Below are positions 25,382 to 34,156 of a DNA stretch of 55,786 nt, in pieces. The notes under the pieces are model-generated. The model was given only the letters and a program-made list of their open reading frames with translations, had not been told where the DNA came from and did no database searches. Within the stretch, counting starts at the first letter, position 1. Each line of letters begins with the position of its first letter. Source of the DNA: SZUA-442 sp035461905 (GTDB lineage: Bacteria > Actinomycetota > Acidimicrobiia > Spongiisociales > UBA5794); NCBI GenBank assembly GCA_035461905.1, contig DATHUV010000140.1, positions 1-55,786 on the forward strand, given 5' to 3'. Made by a program: the position numbers and the translations under genes.

Positions 25382-26005
25382 TCAGGAGCCCACCGGCACC
25401 ACGAAGGACTCCCTCGCCCGGACGGTCTCGGACCGGGTGATGCAACCCTCGAGATGATCGTTCACGAGACCCATCGCCTGCATGAACGCATAGATCGTCG
25501 TAGGGCCGACGAAGCGCCATCCCCGTCTCTTGAGGTCCTTTGAGATCACGGCCGACGTCTCCGATGTGGCGACCAGCTCGACCGGTGCGTCTGGTCGATC
25601 AGGCTCGTGGGACCAGAAGTACGCGCCGAGGGACCCGTACTCCTCGCGAAGCTCGATCGCGCGTCCGGCATTGCCGATCGTCGCTTCGATCTTGCCGCGG
25701 TGCCTCACGATTCCCGCATCCCCGAGGAGCCGGAGGACGTCGGCCTCATCGAAGGCGGCAACGGCGCCGGGATCGAATCCCGCGAACGCGCGGCGGAAGT
25801 TCTCCCTCTTGCGAAGGATCGTCAGCCACGAGAGACCGGACTGGAACCCTTCCAGGCAGACCTTCTCGAAGAGTCGCACATCGTCACCTTGCGGGAATCC
25901 CCACTCGGTGTCGTGGTACTCCTCGTAGTCAGCGTTGCCGACTCCCCACCAACAGCGGGGCCTGCCGTCGCTGCCCGGCACGACGCGCATCTCCTCCACG
26001 GTCAC
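25382..26005 (-). CDS. tag: DNA-3-methyladenine glycosylase I
   Basis: A 207-residue base-excision enzyme. It has the Tag signature RCWWG...YHDTEWGFP near the N-terminus and the distal VNDHLEGC, so the Zn ligands of E. coli Tag (Cys, His, His, Cys) are present. LEGFQSGLSWLTILRKR is the core helix-hairpin-helix region. It excises 3-methyladenine from DNA. The GTG at 26005 overlaps the chorismate mutase stop (GTGA), which supports this start. An ATG at 25990 is also in frame. Confidence 0.95.
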   Translation of the reverse strand: MTVEEMRVVPGSDGRPRCWWGVGNADYEEYHDTEWGFPQGDDVRLFEKVCLEGFQSGLSWLTILRKRENFRRAFAGFDPGAVAAFDEADVLRLLGDAGIVRHRGKIEATIGNAGRAIELREEYGSLGAYFWSHEPDRPDAPVELVATSETSAVISKDLKRRGWRFVGPTTIYAFMQAMGLVNDHLEGCITRSETVRARESFVVPVGS

Positions 26006-26304
26006 GGCGACCCATCGGTCGCGGCGTCGTCCACCTGTTTGCGCTGGGCAGCTCGGCTGTGACGGAGGACGACGTTCATGAGCTCCTCGACATAGTCGGG
26101 GTCGAGGCCGTGGTCGAGGGCATCGCTTCGGAACTTCTCGAGGAGCTGAGCCTCACGCTCGTGCGAGTAGAGCGGCATGCCGGCCTCCACCTTGAGGGCC
26201 CCTATGGCGAGGGAGACCTCCTGTCGCTGGGCGATGAGGTGCAGCAGGCGATCGTTGATCTCATCGATCCGGGCACGCAGGGCGGCGATGCGGGCATCTG
26301 ACAT
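26002..26304 (-). CDS. Chorismate mutase, AroQ type
   Basis: A 100-residue all-helical AroQ-type chorismate mutase. The first helix ALRARIDEINDRLLHLIAQR holds the Arg and the R-x-x-V/I-A motif region, and LYSHEREAQLLEKF is the second helix. It converts chorismate to prephenate for Phe/Tyr synthesis; tyrA lies 18 kb away at 44205. The stop overlaps the tag start, so the two genes are probably one transcript. Confidence 0.87.
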   Translation of the reverse strand: MSDARIAALRARIDEINDRLLHLIAQRQEVSLAIGALKVEAGMPLYSHEREAQLLEKFRSDALDHGLDPDYVEELMNVVLRHSRAAQRKQVDDAATDGSP

Positions 26305-26310
26305 GCGGGG

Positions 26311-26316
26311 ACGGTA
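26311..26316 (-). promoter_or_regulatory. -10 box TACCGT, leaderless-type
   Basis: On the minus strand TACCGT is followed by 6 nt and the ATG at 26304. Confidence 0.4.
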
Positions 26317-26347
26317 GCGGGTCCGATCGGGGTGTTCGTCGTGGTAT

Positions 26348-27391
26348 TCAGCGCAGCCGATCGTACGCCGCCTCCGCGAGCATCGGAGCGAGGGGTTCGA
26401 AGGATGCGAAGCGGTCGTCGTTCGTCTGGCCCGCTACGTACCTGGCGTAGATCTGCTCGATGATCACCGCGATCCGGAACAGGGCGAGACCCTCGAAGTA
26501 GTCGATGCCGGCCAGATCGGTCCCCGACCTCTGTGCGTACCGATCCCTCACCTCGTCCTTGGGCATCACCTCACCGATTGCGACGGCGTTCGACCCGAAT
26601 ACCAGGTAGGTCGGGTCGTCCGGCTGCGCCCAGTACGCGAGCAGTGTCCCGAGATCGACCAGCGGATCACCGAGCGTCGCCATGTCCCAGTCGAACACGG
26701 CGACGAGCCTCCCGTCGTCGCCAACCATCGTGTTGTCGAGCTTGTAGTCGTTGTGGAGGATCGACACCCGCGTCGACGCCGGGACGTTGGATCGGAGCAT
26801 CTCCGTCACCACACCCATCGCTGGAACGTCCCTGGTTCGTGCCGCCTCCCAGCGCCGTGACCAGCCGTCGATCTGGCGCATCAGGAAGCCCTCGGGGCGA
26901 CCGAGATCCGCAAGGTCGACATCGGCGGGGTCGATGGCGTGGAGATCGGCGAGCGCATCGACAAGGGACTCAGCGACCTTTCGGCGACCGCCGTCGAGAC
27001 CCTCGATCGATTCCGGCCACTGCCGCCGGATCACGACGCCGTGGCGCCGCTCCATGACGAAGAAGGGCTTCCCCATGACCTCTGCGTCCTCGCAGTAGTG
27101 GAACGCCCGCGGTGCCAGCGCATATCGCCGCCAGAGTCGCGAAAGGACCCGGTGCTCACGTTCCATGTCATGCCCCGACTTGACGACTTCTCCCAAGGGC
27201 GCCCTTCGCAGCACGTACTCCGATCCGTCGAACGCCACGGCCCGATAGGTGAGGTTCGCAGCACCGCCGGGGAACTGGTCGAACGTGACCTGCCCACCGC
27301 CGAACCGCTCGGGCAGGACGCGCTGGAGATGGTCGGCCACCCGCGCCTCGTCGAAGCGCTCCTCGGGGCGGATCGGTGCGGTATCCGACAT
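26348..27391 (-). CDS. APH/ACAD10-like phosphotransferase
   Basis: A 347-residue protein of the aminoglycoside phosphotransferase/choline kinase fold. The N-lobe has GGAANLTYR, followed by the kinase Asp motif ILHNDYKLDNTM and the metal Asp in VFDWDMATLGDPL. This subgroup is common beside acyl-CoA dehydrogenase genes in actinobacteria and may phosphorylate a hydroxy-acyl-CoA or small alcohol. It is not evidence of drug resistance. TAGTCT ends 6 nt before the ATG. Confidence 0.85.
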   Translation of the reverse strand: MSDTAPIRPEERFDEARVADHLQRVLPERFGGGQVTFDQFPGGAANLTYRAVAFDGSEYVLRRAPLGEVVKSGHDMEREHRVLSRLWRRYALAPRAFHYCEDAEVMGKPFFVMERRHGVVIRRQWPESIEGLDGGRRKVAESLVDALADLHAIDPADVDLADLGRPEGFLMRQIDGWSRRWEAARTRDVPAMGVVTEMLRSNVPASTRVSILHNDYKLDNTMVGDDGRLVAVFDWDMATLGDPLVDLGTLLAYWAQPDDPTYLVFGSNAVAIGEVMPKDEVRDRYAQRSGTDLAGIDYFEGLALFRIAVIIEQIYARYVAGQTNDDRFASFEPLAPMLAEAAYDRLR

Positions 27392-27397
27392 GACGCG

Positions 27398-27403
27398 AGA
27401 CTA
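27398..27403 (-). promoter_or_regulatory. -10 box TAGTCT, leaderless-type
   Basis: On the minus strand TAGTCT is followed by 6 nt and the ATG at 27391, without a Shine-Dalgarno sequence. Confidence 0.4.
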
Positions 27404-27504
27404 GATGGATCGCCAGCGTCGAGACACTGGTTGGGACATCGCACGTGAAACCGTTCGCTGCGCGACGCTGTCTGTATCGTCGGCGTCGCCCGCGCACGGA
27501 ACTG

Positions 27505-27600
27505 ATGACACGCCTCGCACTCGCACTGCTCCTCAGCCTCTCCTCTTATCTTCTTCGAGGGGATGGCCCGGCTTCACGTCACACCCGGCCGCTCTCGTAG
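27505..27600 (+). pseudogene. Possible truncated secreted-protein gene
   Basis: A 31-codon open frame whose first half reads like the start of a signal peptide (Met, Thr, Arg, then Leu/Ala-rich). It ends with TAG inside the 3' end of the response-regulator gene on the other strand. It could be the stump of a gene cut by arrival of the 27.6-31.7 kb block, or a chance frame. There is no other evidence of expression. Confidence 0.2.
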
Positions 27601-28229
27601 GCCCACATTGCCAGCTCGACTCTGTTTCGGGCCCCGAGTTTGGTCATCAGACTCGAGAGATGGGCCTTCACCGTGCTCAGGCTGATGTGGAGCGTCTCGG
27701 CGATCTCGGCGTTGGTCAATCCCCGAGCCACGGTCGCAAGGACTTCTTCTTCCCGATCGGTGAGCGGCCAATTCGGCTGGGTTGGCTCGGTCCGCTCTCC
27801 CGCGCGGGCGAACTCCTCCAGAAGGCGAACGGTTACGTTGGGCGCGATCAGGGCATCGCCGTTGGCAGCTGCGTGGATAGCCTGGACCAGCAAGTCCGGT
27901 CCGGCGTCTTTGAGCAGGAACCCCCGGGCTCCCGCCTTGAGTGCGCCATGAACGTACTCGTCGAGGTCGAAGGTGGTGATGATGACGATGGCCATCGGGT
28001 CTGCGACATCGGGCCCGGCGAGCAGGCGGGTCGCCTCGAGCCCGTCCATCTCGGGCATTCGGATGTCGAAGAGACAGACGTCGGGGTGCAATTCCCGGGC
28101 GAGCTGCACCGCCTGGCGGCCGTCGACCGCCTGGCCGAGCACTTCTATGTCGGGCTGGGCGTCGAGGATCATCGCCAGCCCGGTACGGACCAGCTCCTGG
28201 TCGTCGGCGATGAGCACTCCGATGGTCAT
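27579..28229 (-). CDS. NarL/LuxR-family response regulator
   Basis: A 216-residue response regulator. The receiver domain has Asp9-Asp10 and phosphoacceptor Asp55 in LFDIRMPEMDG, with the Lys of FLLKDAGPD. The C-terminal LuxR helix-turn-helix (LTDREEEVLATVARGLTNAEIA...STVKAHL) binds DNA. The ATG at 28229 overlaps the kinase stop (ATGA). It probably acts on the divergent MMPL gene. The block 27579-31697 uses more CTG/TTG leucine codons than its neighbours by eye. Confidence 0.93.
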   Translation of the reverse strand: MTIGVLIADDQELVRTGLAMILDAQPDIEVLGQAVDGRQAVQLARELHPDVCLFDIRMPEMDGLEATRLLAGPDVADPMAIVIITTFDLDEYVHGALKAGARGFLLKDAGPDLLVQAIHAAANGDALIAPNVTVRLLEEFARAGERTEPTQPNWPLTDREEEVLATVARGLTNAEIAETLHISLSTVKAHLSSLMTKLGARNRVELAMWAYESGRV

Positions 28230-29374
28230 CGAGGCGAGCCGTCCTTGGGCAACACCGCGCTGACCACCCATCCCCGTACCGGACCGGGCCCCGTCTCCAG
28301 GCTCCCTCCGAGGAGCTTGACTCGCTCTCTCATCCCGATGAGCCCGAATCCGGGCTCCGGGCTGCCGATGTGGCGGGGCTCGCCGTCGTCGTGAACCGTG
28401 ACCCTCGCCGATTTGCCCTCCCCGGAGACAGCCACCTCGATGGTGGTGGCATGGCGGGCATGGCGGAGGGCGTTGGTGATCGACTCCTGCGCCAGCCGGT
28501 AGATGGCGGCGTCGACCGCCGGCGCGATTCCGTCGAGATCTCCTGAGATAGAGACTGACAGCTCGGGGCCTTCGACGGTGTCGCGGGCCAGTCGTTCAAT
28601 GTCGGCGATGCCGGGCACCGGCCTCAGCTCCGGCTCTTCCCCGCTGCGAAGCGCCCCCACCATTGCCCGCATCTCGGCCAGGGTCTTCGACGCCTCCTCC
28701 TCTATCACCTGCAGGGCCTCCAATGGCGCGTTCGGGTTGGTCCCGGCCAGGGTTCGGCCGGCCTGCGCTCGAATGGCGATTGCCGAGACGTGGTGAGCCA
28801 CGGTGTCGTGCAGCTCTCTGGCCAGCTCCGCCCTCTCCTGGAGCACCGCCCGGTCACGGTCGCGATCGCGGGCGAACGAACGGTAGCGCACGGTGGCTCC
28901 GATCAGGGCAGGGCTCATCGCGAATATGAACCCGGCGACGGCTTCTCCAACGTCGGTGAAGTCAGCGGCGAGGCCGGTGCCGAACCCGAGCAGGACCAAG
29001 CCAAGCCCGATGATGATCTCCCGGCCTGAGCCCCAGCGAAGCAGGGCATAGGGAATGATGAGGATGAAGGCCATCGTGTAGAGACCGACATCGGGGTCGG
29101 AGGTGATGAGCGCCACCACGTTCATCACGGTGATGGCGGCGAAGACAATCACCACCACCGTCAGGGGTCGCGTTCGGCGCCACGGCAGCGTGACGGCGAG
29201 GGCCACGGCCAGGAGGATCGCCAGCGGGGGCCAAAGCAGCGAGTCCCAGCGCACGACCCCCTCGACGATTGCGGTGGCAACGACGCCCGCCACCAGCCAG
29301 CGATCCCACCAAAGGATGCCGGGGTTGCCCGGTGCTCTTGGTTCCGCCCAGAGCGAGCGCAATGCGTTTGTCAT
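28226..29374 (-). CDS. HisKA_3 family sensor histidine kinase
   Basis: A 382-residue kinase of the DesK/LiaS type. The N-terminal half holds about five to six membrane segments (about 25-165). The dimerisation helix carries the H-box ELARELHDTVAHHVSAIAI. The HATPase domain has RLAQESITNALRHA, DDGEP and GFGLIGMRER. No large extracytoplasmic sensor is present, so it probably senses the membrane itself. It forms an operon with the response regulator and is divergent from an MMPL transporter. Confidence 0.93.
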   Translation of the reverse strand: MTNALRSLWAEPRAPGNPGILWWDRWLVAGVVATAIVEGVVRWDSLLWPPLAILLAVALAVTLPWRRTRPLTVVVIVFAAITVMNVVALITSDPDVGLYTMAFILIIPYALLRWGSGREIIIGLGLVLLGFGTGLAADFTDVGEAVAGFIFAMSPALIGATVRYRSFARDRDRDRAVLQERAELARELHDTVAHHVSAIAIRAQAGRTLAGTNPNAPLEALQVIEEEASKTLAEMRAMVGALRSGEEPELRPVPGIADIERLARDTVEGPELSVSISGDLDGIAPAVDAAIYRLAQESITNALRHARHATTIEVAVSGEGKSARVTVHDDGEPRHIGSPEPGFGLIGMRERVKLLGGSLETGPGPVRGWVVSAVLPKDGSPR

Positions 29375-29415
29375 CAGCCGTCCACGTTACGTGAGGCCCT
29401 CTCCTGGCGAATCAG

Positions 29416-29500
29416 CCGAAAGTCTAATTTCGGAACCCCACCAAGGGCCAAGGCAAGTTCGACCCATCAGCTGATGTGCCCAATCGACGTGTCCGACACG
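29416..29500. promoter_or_regulatory. Divergent control region with three dyads
   Basis: Between the kinase and MMPL genes are three inverted repeats: CCGAAA-N6-TTTCGG (29416-29433), the perfect palindrome CATCAGCTGATG (29465-29476), and CGTGTC-C-GACACG (29488-29500). They are candidate sites for the adjacent LuxR-type regulator. Which one is used is not known. Confidence 0.5.
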
Positions 29501-29540
29501 ATGCCCATTGAGACATCCCTCAAATCGATTGGAGAAAATC

Positions 29541-31697
29541 ATGTCAAACGGTCTCTACAGGCTCGGCCACTTCGCAGCACGGCGTCCCTGGGTGGTCATC
29601 GCCACATGGGTGGCGGTCGCCTTGGTGGTCATCGCTGCGGCCTCGGCCTTCGGCAGGGATCTGGAGGACTCGATGGAGGTTCCCGGTCTCGACTCGCAGG
29701 CTGCGGTGGACTTGTTGTCGGCTGCCGGGTCGGACTCGGCAGGGCTGACCGCCCAGGTGGTGGTGACGCCGATGGATGGTCTGACCTTCACCGAGTCGGC
29801 TCCGGCTCGGCAGGCCCTGGCCGATCTCCAGGCCGCGTTGGCCGCTCTGCCCAACGTGACCAATGCCCCTGACCCCGCCTTCTCACCCGACGAACAGGTG
29901 GCTCTGATCCGGGTGCAATACCCGGTGCTCGAAGAGCTCAGCGTCATCGACCTGGAGAACCTGAAGGCTCTTGGCGAGGAGGCCTCTGCGGGCTCGGTAC
30001 TCCAGATCGAGTTGGGGGGTGACCTCTTCTTCTCCTTCGAAGAGGCGACGACGGGCGTCGGGGAGATGATCGGCCTGATTGCCGCGGTAGTCGTCCTCTT
30101 GGTCGCTTTCGGGTCGGTCATCGCTATGGGATTGCCCATCGGGATGGCGCTGGTCGGTCTGGCACTGGGCATCACCTCGATGGGACTGGTCACGTATCTG
30201 ATCGACATCCCGAGTTGGGCCCCACAGATGGCCACCATGATCGGTCTCGGAGTCGGGATCGACTACGCCCTGTTCCTGCTCACCAGACACCGTGAGTTTC
30301 TGGCTGAGGGACGGGATGTCGCAGAATCGGCGGGCCGTGCCGTGGCCACCGCGGGCAAGGCAGTGATCTTTGCCGGCGGGACGGTGGTCATCGCCATCCT
30401 GGGCCTGGCCGTGGCTGGATTGCCCTTCATGACCGCAGCGGGTGTCGCTACCTCCGTTGTCGTCGGGATCATGGTCGTCGGGTCGGTCACTTTGCTTCCT
30501 GCACTCCTCGGCCTCGCCGGTCACCGGATAAACGGCTTCCGCGGCAAGACACCATCGGCGACATTGGGCTCCGGTTGGAGACGCTGGGGGGAGCACGTGT
30601 CCCGGAATGCCTGGGCCTACGCCATCGGGGTGACGCTGTTGCTTCTTGCTCTGACCGCACCCGTGTTGAGCCTCCAGCTCGGCTTTCCCGACGAGGGGAC
30701 GCTGCCCGAGACCCGTACCGAGCGGCGCGCCTACGACCTGGTTGCCGAGGGTTTCGGCCCCGGAATCAACGGGCCACTGCTGATCGCCGTCGACATCTCC
30801 GAGAACGTCTCGGTAGTCGAGCCGCTGGTAGACGCGGTCGCCAGAGATGAGGGCATCGCCGCAGTCGCGCCTGCGAGCGTTGACTCCGTGGCCGGTGTGG
30901 CGACCTTGGTTGCCTTCCCCACGTCGTCTCCTCAGGACACTGCGACCGTCGAGACCATCGAGCGTCTCCGCACCGAGGTGTTCCCGACGGTCCTGGAGGG
31001 GACCTCAGCGACTGCGCATATCGGCGGGGCCACCGCCAGTTTTTCGGACATGGGCAACCAGGTAAAGGACCGGCTCCCGCTGTTCATCGCCGCGGTGATC
31101 GCTCTGTCGTTCCTCCTGCTGGTGGTCTTGTTCCGCTCGATTCTGGTGCCGCTGAAGGCGGCGATCCTCAACCTGCTGAGCATCGGTTCCGCCTACGGGG
31201 TGCTGGTGATGGTGTTCCAGTGGGGCTGGGGCAAGGACCTGATCGGACTCGAGGCGACGGTCCCTGTCATCTCGTTCATCCCCATGTTCATGTTCGCCGT
31301 GCTCTTCGGTCTGTCGATGGACTACGAGGTGTTCCTGTTGTCACGGGTGCGCGAGGAGTACCTGGCAACGGGTGACAACGAGGGTGCTGTTATCAGGGGG
31401 ATCGCGAGCACCGCCCGGGTGATCACATCTGCGGCGCTGATCATGATCTCGGTGTTTCTCGGGTTCGTCCTCGGCGACGACCCGGCGATCAAGATGATGG
31501 GTCTCGGTCTGGCGACCGCAATCCTCATCGACGCCACCGTGGTTCGCATGGTCCTGGTCCCGGCGACGATGAAGCTGATGGGCGATGCCAACTGGTGGCT
31601 GCCGGCATGGCTCGATCGTCTCCTCCCCACGATCGACATCGACGGCGCACCGGCTATCCATCAGCCCGACGAACCGGAGCTGGCCCTGGTCTCCTGA
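29541..31697 (+). CDS. MMPL/RND-family transporter
   Basis: A 718-residue transporter with the MMPL plan: an N-terminal helix, an outside loop, a bundle of helices with GVGIDYALFLLTRHREF, a second outside loop, and a second bundle with FGLSMDYEVFLLSRVREEY. The paired G-x-x-x-D-Y motifs give the proton-relay residues. It may export lipids or drugs. The ATG at 29541 has GGAGAAAATC just upstream. It is divergent from a two-component system whose kinase looks membrane-sensing, which suggests a stress-induced export module. Confidence 0.92.
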   Translation: MSNGLYRLGHFAARRPWVVIATWVAVALVVIAAASAFGRDLEDSMEVPGLDSQAAVDLLSAAGSDSAGLTAQVVVTPMDGLTFTESAPARQALADLQAALAALPNVTNAPDPAFSPDEQVALIRVQYPVLEELSVIDLENLKALGEEASAGSVLQIELGGDLFFSFEEATTGVGEMIGLIAAVVVLLVAFGSVIAMGLPIGMALVGLALGITSMGLVTYLIDIPSWAPQMATMIGLGVGIDYALFLLTRHREFLAEGRDVAESAGRAVATAGKAVIFAGGTVVIAILGLAVAGLPFMTAAGVATSVVVGIMVVGSVTLLPALLGLAGHRINGFRGKTPSATLGSGWRRWGEHVSRNAWAYAIGVTLLLLALTAPVLSLQLGFPDEGTLPETRTERRAYDLVAEGFGPGINGPLLIAVDISENVSVVEPLVDAVARDEGIAAVAPASVDSVAGVATLVAFPTSSPQDTATVETIERLRTEVFPTVLEGTSATAHIGGATASFSDMGNQVKDRLPLFIAAVIALSFLLLVVLFRSILVPLKAAILNLLSIGSAYGVLVMVFQWGWGKDLIGLEATVPVISFIPMFMFAVLFGLSMDYEVFLLSRVREEYLATGDNEGAVIRGIASTARVITSAALIMISVFLGFVLGDDPAIKMMGLGLATAILIDATVVRMVLVPATMKLMGDANWWLPAWLDRLLPTIDIDGAPAIHQPDEPELALVS

Positions 31698-31727
31698 CTG
31701 TCCCAGGTCGGCGAGGCTGGGCTGGGC

Positions 31728-31769
31728 GTGAGTAGGTGACGTTTTCACACGACGACGTCACCTACTCAC
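31728..31769. terminator. Strong hairpin after the MMPL gene
   Basis: Arm GTGAGTAGGTGACGT (31728-31742) pairs perfectly with 31755-31769: a 15-bp stem with a 12-nt loop. It lies 31 nt after the MMPL stop and before the convergent ctaB. No T-run follows, but it is well placed as a terminator, and it marks the right edge of the block with different codon use. Confidence 0.65.
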
Positions 31770-31925
31770 ATTCACTCGTTTGAGATCACTCTCGGAGCAC
31801 GTCGAGTCGGGCCGCCTTCCGCGGATTGGGCTGCGGACGAACCGGCGGCGCACCCACCAACGATCACAACGTCTGGAGTGGTTTGGTCTTTCATCTTCCT
31901 CGACAATCGCAGTCCGGCAACATGC

Positions 31926-33005
31926 TCAGGACATGATGAGGGCTGCCACTGCGATCACGAGGGCGAAGGTCGCGGTCGCCCCGACCTCGAGGGCGTGACG
32001 GGCGACAGGAACCGAGGGGGCACGCATGCCCGGACCCCGCTCGACCGTGATGACCATCGCCATGCCGAACATGGTCGCCACAGTTCCCGCCACGATCCAG
32101 CCAGCCGAGCCCCGAAGGGACGAGTCGAGCACGACGCGGTCGACCATCATGGCGAGGAACAGGGCGGCGAGATACACGTTGGTGAACCCGAAATACCGCA
32201 TCGCACGGGAGCGGTCCGACCTGAGCGCGTTTGCGTACCCGATCATTCCGATCGACAGACCACACGCAGCGAGCGCGTAGATCCAGCCGAGATCCGCGAT
32301 GGGGATCACGAGGAACGACATGCCGACCGTCACGACCGAGTACCAGAGGATCAGTTCGAACGTCGCAAGCTCACCTGCGATGACCGGCATCATCGGGATG
32401 CGGGCGGCTCGGTAGTCGTCCTCGTACTTGAGGGACAGGGCCCAGAAGTGTGGCGGCGTCCAGAAGAAGACGATGGCGAACATGATCCACGCTGCAAGGG
32501 ACAGGTCCCCGGTGACCGCCGCCCACCCGATGAGGGTTGGGACCGCGCCAGCCGCACCGCCGATCACGATGTTCTGCGTCGTCGTCCGCTTGAGGGCCAT
32601 CGTGTACACGAAGACGTAGAAGAGGTAGGCAACGACCGAGAGGATGGCCGCGAGGAGCGTCGTGCCGACGGCGAGAACGACGAACCCGAGGGCGCCGAGC
32701 GCTATCCCGAAGGTTGCCGCGGCGCGCTTGTCGATGCGGTCGGTCGGGAGGGGTCGCCTCGACGTTCGGGCCATGATCCGGTCGATGTCATCGTCGTAGA
32801 CCTGATTGATGACATTCGCTCCGCCCGCCGACAATCCGCCGCCGACGAGGGCGAAGAGGACGAGGTCTATGCCGGGCCATCCACCGGCGGCAACCGCCAT
32901 AGCGGGGACGGTCGTGATGAGTAGCAGCTCGATGATCCGGGGCTTGGTCATCTCGACGTAGGCACGCACCGTCGCAGAAGCGCCCGAACCCCTGCTGTCG
33001 CTCAT
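31926..33005 (-). CDS. ctaB: Protoheme IX farnesyltransferase (heme O synthase)
   Basis: A 359-residue UbiA-family prenyltransferase with about nine helices. The first Asp-rich motif is NVINQVYDDDIDRIMARTSRRPLP, and the second loop region is LKYEDDYRAARIPMMP. It converts heme B to heme O for the cytochrome oxidase. The N-terminus has about 19 extra residues before MTKPRII. The ATG at 33005 overlaps the ctaA stop (ATGA). Confidence 0.94.
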   Translation of the reverse strand: MSDSRGSGASATVRAYVEMTKPRIIELLLITTVPAMAVAAGGWPGIDLVLFALVGGGLSAGGANVINQVYDDDIDRIMARTSRRPLPTDRIDKRAAATFGIALGALGFVVLAVGTTLLAAILSVVAYLFYVFVYTMALKRTTTQNIVIGGAAGAVPTLIGWAAVTGDLSLAAWIMFAIVFFWTPPHFWALSLKYEDDYRAARIPMMPVIAGELATFELILWYSVVTVGMSFLVIPIADLGWIYALAACGLSIGMIGYANALRSDRSRAMRYFGFTNVYLAALFLAMMVDRVVLDSSLRGSAGWIVAGTVATMFGMAMVITVERGPGMRAPSVPVARHALEVGATATFALVIAVAALIMS

Positions 33006-33958
33006 ACCGGGACCGTTGGGCGGCTGTCGACTCGTGCCGGATCGCCCATGAGTGACGCCCCGAACACCACGTAGACGATCCACAGCAGGTCCGCGACCAT
33101 CAGATGCACGACCTGGAGGATGAGCGGCGTCAGGAAGAAGATGTTGGCGATTCCGATGAACATCTGGGACAGGACGATCCAGGTGACTCCCGCTGCCGCG
33201 GTCCGGGTCAACGAGGACGCCGTTCGTGACAGCGACGTCGCAAGCCACGCCACGAACAAGCCGCCAATCACCGCAACGATGGGGTGGACGATCCGCAGGC
33301 GGCTGAGGGCTGGGGCAGTCGGCCCGAACTTGTCGGAGAGGTCACCCGTCACGGTCTCCGACGGAAAGACGGTGTCTGCGAGTGCGTTGAGCGCGCCGGT
33401 GGCCCCGAGGACAATGAGGACGATCGCACCTCCGAGGACCCATGCGAAGCTCGAGGATCGCCACGGACGCACCGGACGTCGCCTTCCCGAGCCCCACCAG
33501 GCAGTGACCGTCAGCGAGCCGAGAAGGAGGAACGTGTTCGCCAGGTGGAGGGGAACAACGATGACTCGACCGAGCGAGACATCGTCGTCGACCCATCCGT
33601 AGAGGACGAGGGCAGCACCGAGCAGGGCCTCGACGATGAGGATGATGCCTGACACGACCGCCGCCTTGCGCACGATGTGCCCCTTCTCGAAGAACCGGAA
33701 GGCGAGGATCACCACGAGGAGGACGCCGAGCCCTGCAAGGAACGAGGTCACGCGGTGACTGAACTCGATGATGGTCTCGACGGTGGGGTTTGGAGGAATG
33801 AACTGATCACCGCACTTGGGCCATGAGTCGCCGCATCCGGCACCCGAGCCAGTCGCCCTCACGATGGTTCCACCGAGGATGACCAGCACGCTGAATGCAA
33901 GGGTTGCCCAGGCTGCGATCGAGAAGGCTCGGAGACGCCTCGGTGAGAGTTCCGCCAT
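33002..33958 (-). CDS. ctaA: Heme A synthase
   Basis: A 318-residue, eight-helix membrane protein (COX15/CtaA). It has the CGDSWPKC loop with a cysteine pair after helix 1, and the paired heme-ligand histidines in EFSHRVTS, PLHLANT and RIVHPIVAV. It oxidises heme O to heme A. Its operon with ctaB indicates an aa3-type oxidase elsewhere in the genome. TACCCT lies 6 nt before the ATG at 33958. Confidence 0.94.
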   Translation of the reverse strand: MAELSPRRLRAFSIAAWATLAFSVLVILGGTIVRATGSGAGCGDSWPKCGDQFIPPNPTVETIIEFSHRVTSFLAGLGVLLVVILAFRFFEKGHIVRKAAVVSGIILIVEALLGAALVLYGWVDDDVSLGRVIVVPLHLANTFLLLGSLTVTAWWGSGRRRPVRPWRSSSFAWVLGGAIVLIVLGATGALNALADTVFPSETVTGDLSDKFGPTAPALSRLRIVHPIVAVIGGLFVAWLATSLSRTASSLTRTAAAGVTWIVLSQMFIGIANIFFLTPLILQVVHLMVADLLWIVYVVFGASLMGDPARVDSRPTVPV

Positions 33959-33964
33959 CGGGCA

Positions 33965-33970
33965 AGGGTA
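33965..33970 (-). promoter_or_regulatory. -10 box TACCCT, leaderless-type
   Basis: On the minus strand TACCCT is followed by 6 nt and the ctaA ATG at 33958. Confidence 0.4.
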
Positions 33971-34048
33971 CCTGCGGGTGGGCTCATCCGGCCGCAGCGC
34001 AACCACGCCCGCACGCGAGGGTCGCGACCACTGGCCAGCCGCCACCGG

Positions 34049-34054
34049 TACCAT
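34049..34054 (+). promoter_or_regulatory. -10 box TACCAT, leaderless-type
   Basis: TACCAT is followed by 6 nt and the ATG of the small protein gene at 34061. Confidence 0.4.
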
Positions 34055-34060
34055 CCGAGC

Positions 34061-34153
34061 ATGAAGAAGATCATCCTCCTCGTCCTCGCAATCGCCGTCG
34101 GGGCCGTCATCTACAAGGTCCTGACGACCGAGGTTCCGATCAGCGAGTCCTGA
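34061..34153 (+). CDS. Single-helix small membrane protein
   Basis: A 30-residue frame: Met-Lys-Lys start, one hydrophobic helix (residues 4-18), then a short polar tail ending ISES. It is preceded by a TACCAT -10 box at leaderless spacing and followed after 3 nt by the hydrolase GTG, so it is probably translated and co-transcribed. It resembles the class of very small actinobacterial membrane proteins but lacks the DLW motif of the DLW-39 family. Function unknown. Confidence 0.5.
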   Translation: MKKIILLVLAIAVGAVIYKVLTTEVPISES

Positions 34154-34156
34154 CGA

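Noticed and set aside
26348..27391. Aminoglycoside resistance gene
   Set aside because: It belongs to the APH fold, but this subgroup (ACAD10-like) is tied to acyl-CoA metabolism; no resistance-specific feature was seen.
31728..31769. Inverted repeat as an insertion-sequence end
   Set aside because: No transposase or second copy is present; a hairpin after a gene is simpler to read as a terminator.
31926..32924. Plus-strand frames across ctaB/ctaA
   Set aside because: They translate to charged low-complexity sequence, while the minus-strand products are clear multi-helix heme enzymes with a 4-nt overlap.
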